From Curtobacterium oceanosedimentum (GTDB taxonomy: Bacteria > Actinomycetota > Actinomycetes > Actinomycetales > Microbacteriaceae): DNA of 64,000 nt. The notes below the pieces were generated by a model, which did not search any database, had not been told where the DNA came from, and saw nothing but the letters and a program-made list of their open reading frames with translations. The stretch spans positions 27,678-91,677 of the forward strand of contig NZ_JAIXIG010000013.1 of the NCBI RefSeq assembly GCF_020297365.1. The letters are read 5' to 3'. Each line of letters opens with the position of its first letter. Within the stretch, counting starts at the first letter, position 1. The position numbers and the translations under genes are program-made. This document shows positions 59,440-64,000 of this stretch, piece by piece.

Positions 59440-59730
59440 GTGCTGGTACTCACGCGGAAGGTCGGCGAACGGATCCTCGTCGGGGACGACATCGTCATCA
59501 CGGTGCTGGACTCCCGGGGCGACGGCGTCCGGATCGGCATCGACGCGCCCCGCGGGGTGAAGATCCAGCGTGAAGAGGTCGTGCGGGCGGTGGCCGAGGC
59601 CAACGCCGAGGCGGCAGCCGTCGGCGACGACGCCGAGGCGCAGCTGCGTGCGGCGCTCGGTGGGCGTCGTGGGCCCGCTGCGGGCCGGACGGCGTCCGGG
59701 TCGTCGGACCCGGAGCCGACCGACTCCTAG
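59440..59730 (+). CDS. csrA: Carbon storage regulator CsrA with extended tail
   Basis: 96-residue RNA-binding repressor of translation. The canonical core MLVLTRKVGERILVGDDIVITVLDSRGDGVRIGIDAPRGVKIQREEV is complete, including Arg near the end (QREE) that contacts GGA. The usual length is 60-75; here ~35 extra Ala/Arg/Pro residues follow. GTG start at 59440, a TAGGCT hexamer 8 bases upstream suggesting its own leaderless promoter besides read-through from flhA. Its antagonist FliW is at 23397 and candidate target sites lie in several flagellar leaders. Confidence 0.95.
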   Translation: MLVLTRKVGERILVGDDIVITVLDSRGDGVRIGIDAPRGVKIQREEVVRAVAEANAEAAAVGDDAEAQLRAALGGRRGPAAGRTASGSSDPEPTDS

Positions 59731-59737
59731 CGAGCAG

Positions 59738-59755
59738 CGGTCGTCGCGACGACCG
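59738..59755. terminator. 18-base palindrome between convergent csrA and acyl-CoA oxidase genes
   Basis: CGGTCGTC-GC-GACGACCG fills almost the whole 25-base gap between the two stops and could end transcription from both sides. Confidence 0.6.
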
Positions 59756-61876
59756 TCAGGGCTTCGGCTTCTTCTCCTGCTCGGGCAGACGACCGGCGGC
59801 GGCCTCCGCCGCGAACCAGGCGCGTGCCTCGTCCTGGCGGGCCTGCTCGGCACCGAGTGCGATCGGGGCGCGCACGTGGCCGGGCTCGTAGCCGAACGCG
59901 TCGAGCAGCTGCGGGACGATCGGACGGACGCGGGCGACCAGCCGGTCGACGTAGGCCGACACCGCGCGGGCGCGCTGCGCCGAGAGCCGTCCGTGCAGCA
60001 GGTGCCAGTCCAGGTGCTGCTCGAGCAGGCCGAGCGCGAACAGGTCGCGCAGCCAGACGAGCGTGCGACGGGTGTCACCCTCGGGGACCGCGTCGAGCGC
60101 CTCGGTGAAGGCGTCCCACTGCATGAGCTCGGCGTGCGCCTTCGACGCCTCGATCAACTCGTGCTGCGACCGGTTGAGCAGCCGGGCCGCGCGGGCACGG
60201 TCCTTGCCGGCGGACGCCAGTCGCAGACCGATCTCGGCGACCATCGTGTCGACCCGGCCGGCGAGCAGCGCACGCTGCGTCCGCGGGTCCTGCAGGTCGG
60301 CGACGCTCGCGGCCAGGGACCCACGGTCGGCCACGGTCTGCCCGAGACGGCGGATGCCGCTGGCGTCGGCGAGCTTGCCCGCGGCGATCGACGCGACGAA
60401 CTTCGCGGTCGAGGCGGCGTCCTTCGGGGCCTTCGCGCGGAACTCGGTGAGCAGGCGCTTGCCGACGAGCTGCAGCAGCACCGTGTTGTCGCCCTCGAAC
60501 GTCACGTACACGTCGAGGTCGGCGCGGAGCCCGGTCAGGCGGTTCTCGGCCAGGAAGCCCGCGCCACCGCAGGCCTCGCGTGCCTCTTGCAGGGTGTCGA
60601 GCGCCGACCACGTGGACATCGACTTGAAGGCGGCGGCCTGGGTCTCCAGGTCCTCCCGGCGCTCCGGGGTGTCCTCGCGCCCGCTGAAGACGTCGTCGAA
60701 GGTGCGCAGCAGCTTCTCGTGCGCGAAGGACTGCGCGAACACCGTGGCCAGGCGCGGGATCAGGCGTCGCTGGTGGCGGCCGTAGTCGAGCAGGACACCC
60801 TCGGTGCCGTCTCCGGTGGGGAACTGCCGACGCTGCATCGCGTACGTCAGGGCGATCTGCAGCGCGAGCTTCTGCGCGACGACCGCGGCGCCGTCGAGCG
60901 ACACGCGGCCCTGCACGAGCGTGCCGAGCATGGTGAAGAACCGGCGACCGGGCGAGGCGATCGGCGACGAGTAGGTGCCGTCGGCGGCGACGTCGCCGTA
61001 GCGGTTCAGCAGGTTCGTGCGGGGGACCCGGACGTGGTCGAAGGCCAGGCGGCCGTTGTCGATGCCGTTCAGCCCGCCCTTGGGTCCGTCGTCCTCGCCG
61101 CTGACCCCGGGCAGGAACGCGCCCTCGTCGTCGCGCAGCGGGACGTAGAACGCGTGCACGCCGTGGTCGACGCCGGCGGTCACGAGCTTCGCGAACACCA
61201 CGGCGGCACGGCCGTGCAGCGCGGCGTTGCCGATGTAGTCCTTCCACGCTCCGCGGAACGGGGTGTGGATCTCGAACTCCTGCGTCTCGGGGTCGTACGT
61301 CGCGGTGGTCGCGATGCTCTGCACGTCCGAACCGTGGCCGGTCTCGGTCATGGCGAAGCAGCCGGGCACGTCGAAGGACACGATGCCGGGCAGGAACGCG
61401 CGGTGGTTCGCCTCGGTGCCCAGGTGGTGCACGGCGGAGCCGAAGAGCCCCCACTGCACACCCGCCTTGATCTGCATGGAGGGGTCGGCGGTCACGAGCT
61501 CCTCGAACGCCGCGAGGTTGCCACCGTGGTTGTCCTGGCCGCCGAACTCGGCGGGGTAGGGCCGCTGGATCGCCCCGGCGTCGACGAGGACGCGGAGCTG
61601 TTCGAGCACGCGGGCACGGTGCTCGGCGATGGGCTGACCCTCGATCTTCTGCATCGCTGGGTCGAGCGCGAGCCGGCGTGAGAGTCGGCGATCCTCGGCC
61701 CAGCGACCGAGCAGGAGTTCCTCGAGCAGCTCGACGTCGATGCGGACGTCGGTGTCCGTGCCGGCCGTCGGGGTCCCGGCAGCGGGGTCGCCCGCCGCGT
61801 CGGCGTTGGGCGCGTCGACGTCCGGGGCGGCGGTGTCCGGGGTGGCGGTGCGCTGGGCGGGAGCCGTGTCGACCAT
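59756..61876 (-). CDS. Acyl-CoA oxidase/dehydrogenase family protein
   Basis: 706-residue flavoenzyme introducing the alpha-beta double bond in acyl-CoA, of acyl-CoA oxidase size rather than the 380-residue dehydrogenase size. FAD/substrate motifs: GCFAMTETGHGSDVQSIATTATYD, HTPFRGAWKDYIGNAALHGRAAVVFA, and REACGGAGFLAENRLTGLRADLDVYVTFEGDNTVLLQLVGKRLL with the catalytic-base Glu. The C-terminal acyl-CoA oxidase domain is helical. The first ~40 residues are Ala/Thr/Asp low complexity. ATG at 61876 behind AGGAGGA. Whether it passes electrons to oxygen or ETF is not decided. Confidence 0.9.
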   Translation of the reverse strand: MVDTAPAQRTATPDTAAPDVDAPNADAAGDPAAGTPTAGTDTDVRIDVELLEELLLGRWAEDRRLSRRLALDPAMQKIEGQPIAEHRARVLEQLRVLVDAGAIQRPYPAEFGGQDNHGGNLAAFEELVTADPSMQIKAGVQWGLFGSAVHHLGTEANHRAFLPGIVSFDVPGCFAMTETGHGSDVQSIATTATYDPETQEFEIHTPFRGAWKDYIGNAALHGRAAVVFAKLVTAGVDHGVHAFYVPLRDDEGAFLPGVSGEDDGPKGGLNGIDNGRLAFDHVRVPRTNLLNRYGDVAADGTYSSPIASPGRRFFTMLGTLVQGRVSLDGAAVVAQKLALQIALTYAMQRRQFPTGDGTEGVLLDYGRHQRRLIPRLATVFAQSFAHEKLLRTFDDVFSGREDTPERREDLETQAAAFKSMSTWSALDTLQEAREACGGAGFLAENRLTGLRADLDVYVTFEGDNTVLLQLVGKRLLTEFRAKAPKDAASTAKFVASIAAGKLADASGIRRLGQTVADRGSLAASVADLQDPRTQRALLAGRVDTMVAEIGLRLASAGKDRARAARLLNRSQHELIEASKAHAELMQWDAFTEALDAVPEGDTRRTLVWLRDLFALGLLEQHLDWHLLHGRLSAQRARAVSAYVDRLVARVRPIVPQLLDAFGYEPGHVRAPIALGAEQARQDEARAWFAAEAAAGRLPEQEKKPKP

Positions 61877-62132
61877 GTGTGCGAGTCCTCCTGAACTGCG
61901 GTGTCCGTGTTGCAGGACCCACGCTAGACACCCCTGCCGACAGTGGGACGAACGCCGTGCGGGCGGCACAAGTCCGGGCTGTCGCCCGACCGCGACGGTC
62001 GTGGGAACCCTCCAAAGCGGTCCGGTCGAGCGGAGGGGGCGGGGCACGCCGGACAGCGCCGCGGCTCGCCGAATTGTTGAGCAGGTGTCGACGATTGTGC
62101 GTGTCGATCCGCCGCGGGGGAGGATTGCCGCC

Positions 62133-63599
62133 ATGTCACGTACCACCCCTGCGGACCGCGGATCCCGTCCCGGACGCACCTTCTTCGGGCAACCGTTCGA
62201 GCTCTCGACGCCGTTCGCGGTCGAACTCTGGGAGCGGTTCTCGTTCTACGGGATGCAGGGCATCGTCCTCATCTACATGTACTACACGCTCTCGGACGGC
62301 GGCCTCGGGATCGACAAGGCCACCGCCAGCGGGATCATGGGTGCCTACGGCGGCTCCGTCTACCTGTTCACGATCATCGGCGCGTGGATCGCCGACCGGC
62401 TGATCGGTGCCGACCGCACGCTCTTCGGCAGCGCCGTCGTGGTGATGCTCGGGCACATCGCCCTCGCGCTCGTCCCCGGGGTCGCCGGCGTCGGGGTGGG
62501 CCTCGTCCTCATCGCGCTCGGGTCCGGCGGGCTCAAGGCCACCGCCACCACGATCGTCGGAGGGCTGTACAGCCGCGAGGACCCGCGCCGCGACGCCGGC
62601 TTCTCGCTCTACTACCTCGGCGTGAACCTCGGCGCGTTCTTCGGCCCCCTGCTCACCGGCCTGCTGCAGAGCTCGCTCGGCTTCCACTACGGCTTCGGAC
62701 TCGCTGCCGTCGGCATGGCGGCGGGCCTGGTGCAGTACGCGATCCGTCGGCGGAAGCTGCCGGACGCGGTGCGCCACGTCGCCAACCCGGTCGACCGCCG
62801 CCGCCTGCCCCTCATCGGCGTCGCCGTGGGCGTGGCGCTCGTGGTCGTCGTGCTCGCCGTCCTGACCGGACTGCTGAACGTCGGCAACCTGCCCACCGTG
62901 GTCGTGGCGGTCGTCGTCCTGGCCACCATCGGGTACTTCGTGGTCATCCTGTCGAGCGGCATCACCGCCGACGAACGCTCGCGGGTGTTCGCGTTCATCC
63001 CGCTGTTCATCGGGAGCGCCGTGTTCTGGTCGCTCTACCAGCAGCAGTTCACCGTCGTGACGGTCTACTCCGACGAGCGCCTCGACCGCACGCTGTTCGG
63101 CTGGGAGATGCCCGTCTCGTGGGTGCAGTCGATCAACCCGGTCTTCATCATCGTGCTCTCCGGGGTGTTCGCCGCGATCTGGACCAAGCTCGGCGACCGG
63201 CAGCCCTCCACCCCGACCAAGTTCGCGCTCGGCACCGGGATCATGGGCGTCGCCTTCCTGCTCTTCCTGCCCTTCACCGGCACGGGCACGAACGGCACGC
63301 CGCTGCTGGCGCTCGTCGGCATCCTGCTCGTCTTCACGCTCGCGGAGCTCCTGCTCTCACCGGTCGGGCAGTCCGTCGCCACCAAGCTCGCACCGCCGAA
63401 GTTCCAGACCCAGATGGTGGCGCTGTTCTTCCTGTCGGTGTCGCTCGGCACCGCCGTCACGGGCGTGCTGTCCCGCTACTACGACCCCGCGGACGAGGCG
63501 CCGTACTTCACGGTCCTCGGGCTCGTCGCCGTGGCCGTGGGCGTGCTCCTGCTCGTGCTCGCCCGGCCGGTGCTGCGGCTCATGCGCGGCATCCGGTAA
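62133..63599 (+). CDS. POT-family peptide/H+ symporter
   Basis: 488-residue major-facilitator transporter importing di/tripeptides with protons. The family signature includes FAVELWERFSFYGMQGIVLIYMYYTL (ExxERF), FSLYYLGVNLGAFFGPLLTGLLQSSLGFHYGFGLAAVGMAAGL (PTR2 motif) and FWSLYQQQFTVVTVYSDERLDR. About 12-14 helices. The ATG at 62133 follows GGGGGAGG. The 256-base gap before it, up to the oxidase start, holds no other recognisable element. Confidence 0.93.
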   Translation: MSRTTPADRGSRPGRTFFGQPFELSTPFAVELWERFSFYGMQGIVLIYMYYTLSDGGLGIDKATASGIMGAYGGSVYLFTIIGAWIADRLIGADRTLFGSAVVVMLGHIALALVPGVAGVGVGLVLIALGSGGLKATATTIVGGLYSREDPRRDAGFSLYYLGVNLGAFFGPLLTGLLQSSLGFHYGFGLAAVGMAAGLVQYAIRRRKLPDAVRHVANPVDRRRLPLIGVAVGVALVVVVLAVLTGLLNVGNLPTVVVAVVVLATIGYFVVILSSGITADERSRVFAFIPLFIGSAVFWSLYQQQFTVVTVYSDERLDRTLFGWEMPVSWVQSINPVFIIVLSGVFAAIWTKLGDRQPSTPTKFALGTGIMGVAFLLFLPFTGTGTNGTPLLALVGILLVFTLAELLLSPVGQSVATKLAPPKFQTQMVALFFLSVSLGTAVTGVLSRYYDPADEAPYFTVLGLVAVAVGVLLLVLARPVLRLMRGIR

Positions 63600-63643
63600 C
63601 CTGAAGGAAGCCACACGGCCGACGCAACCAAGGAGTCACCACC

Positions 63644-63751
63644 ATGCTCGAACTCATCGCAGGCATCATCATCGGCGTCGGCGTGATCGGCGGTGTGGGC
63701 TGCTGCATGGCGGTCGCCGCCATGATGAAGAGCGGCTCCGAGGAGTACTGA
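63644..63751 (+). CDS. 35-residue single-pass membrane peptide
   Basis: Small ORF MLELIAGIIIGVGVIGGVGCCMAVAAMMKSGSEEY: one hydrophobic helix (residues 3-27) with a Gly-rich face and a vicinal Cys-Cys pair, and a short acidic tail. AAGGAG lies 8 bases before the ATG, a better ribosome binding site than most genes here. It lies 44 bases after the POT transporter on the same strand and may be co-transcribed. Function unknown. Confidence 0.6.
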   Translation: MLELIAGIIIGVGVIGGVGCCMAVAAMMKSGSEEY

Positions 63752-63765
63752 GTCCCTGACCCGGA

Positions 63766-64000
63766 CTACTCGCCGCTGTCGGTCGTGACCGGCACCAGCT
63801 GACGACTCAGGACGGTCGCGCGCTCGAAGGGGCCGCGGCCGTCCTTCGTGTACGCGGGCCCGTCGAAGGCGACCGTCCACGTGCGCTGCGTCCCACCGAT
63901 CTGGCTCCCGCCGGGCGACACGATCACCCCGACCGGCTCGTCGGCCCACTGCTCGCCACCCCGATCGGTGTCGACGACCTGCACGAGGGCACCGATCCCC
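63766..64000 (-). CDS. Hypothetical protein, N-terminus outside the window or at 63984
   Basis: The frame enters from the right edge (IGALVQVVDTDRGGEQWADEPVGVIV) and ends at 63766 with ERATVLSRQLVPVTTDSGE. A GTG at 63984 could start a 72-residue protein, but the same frame stays open and protein-like (GIGAL) to the edge, so a longer gene is likelier. Content such as TWTVAFDGPAYTKDGRGPFERA is beta-rich; no family recognised. Convergent with the small membrane peptide gene. Confidence 0.5.
   Translation of the reverse strand, partial: GIGALVQVVDTDRGGEQWADEPVGVIVSPGGSQIGGTQRTWTVAFDGPAYTKDGRGPFERATVLSRQLVPVTTDSGE

Noticed and set aside
1..64000. tRNA or rRNA genes
   Set aside because: No cloverleaf-like segment with a GTTCRA arm or rRNA-conserved stretch was recognised while reading both strands; a covariance search was not possible.

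Overview
This is high-GC DNA (about 70% G+C by eye) with GTG and TTG starts, many 4-base stop/start overlaps, and actinobacterial family members: DUF3000, an XRE-MurA fusion, an actinobacterial-type FliN, and GlnR-like boxes before amtB. Together with a compact flagellar locus this suggests a motile Microbacteriaceae, most likely Curtobacterium or a close relative. The genus is an inference from gene content, not a database match.

Layout. 1-4.4 kb: housekeeping genes (thiolase fragment, RNase D, DUF3000 protein, alpha/beta hydrolase). 4.6-13.5 kb: a polymorphic-toxin locus on the minus strand. A 1,791-residue RHS-repeat protein carries a variable C-terminal toxin domain. It is followed by an overlapping DUF6188-type candidate immunity gene and a tail of further immunity-like and decaying genes. 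13.6-23.1 kb: sulfur-transfer genes (SufE, thiosulfate sulfurtransferase), ZapE, an ammonium transporter with GlnR-like operators, an aldo/keto reductase, a ChaB-like protein, a KAS III enzyme and several poorly known proteins.

23.4-59.7 kb: the flagellar locus. A leftward operon flgN-flgK-flgL-fliW faces a rightward set: fliA, fliC, fliD-fliS-fliT-like, then flgB-flgC-fliE-fliF-fliG-fliH-fliI-fliJ-NlpC/P60-fliK-flgD-flgE. A 7.6 kb block of unrelated genes follows (phosphoribosyltransferase, pentapeptide protein, SDR, Na+/H+ antiporter, DUF475 protein, XRE-MurA). The flagellar genes then resume as flbD-motA-motB, fliM-fliN-fliO-fliP-fliQ-fliR-flhB-flhA, a P-loop-less FlhF-like gene and csrA. 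59.8-64 kb: an acyl-CoA oxidase/dehydrogenase, a POT-family peptide transporter, a 35-residue membrane peptide and a partial gene.

How it works together. FliA (sigma-28) is encoded next to the filament genes. TAAC/TTAC/TGAC-N15/16-(G/T/A)(C/T)CGATAG-like promoters lie before flgN, fliC, flgB, flbD and fliM. FliW and CsrA lie at opposite ends of the locus. Several leaders contain CACGGA-type motifs, in fliC overlapping the ribosome binding site, which suggests the FliW-CsrA-flagellin switch operates here. In this window no fliL, flgF/flgG, flhG or chemotaxis genes are seen, and FliM lacks the usual N-terminal CheY-binding motif. Two families of repeated hairpins mark transcription-unit ends. 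No rRNA, tRNA, CRISPR array, insertion sequence or replication origin was found.
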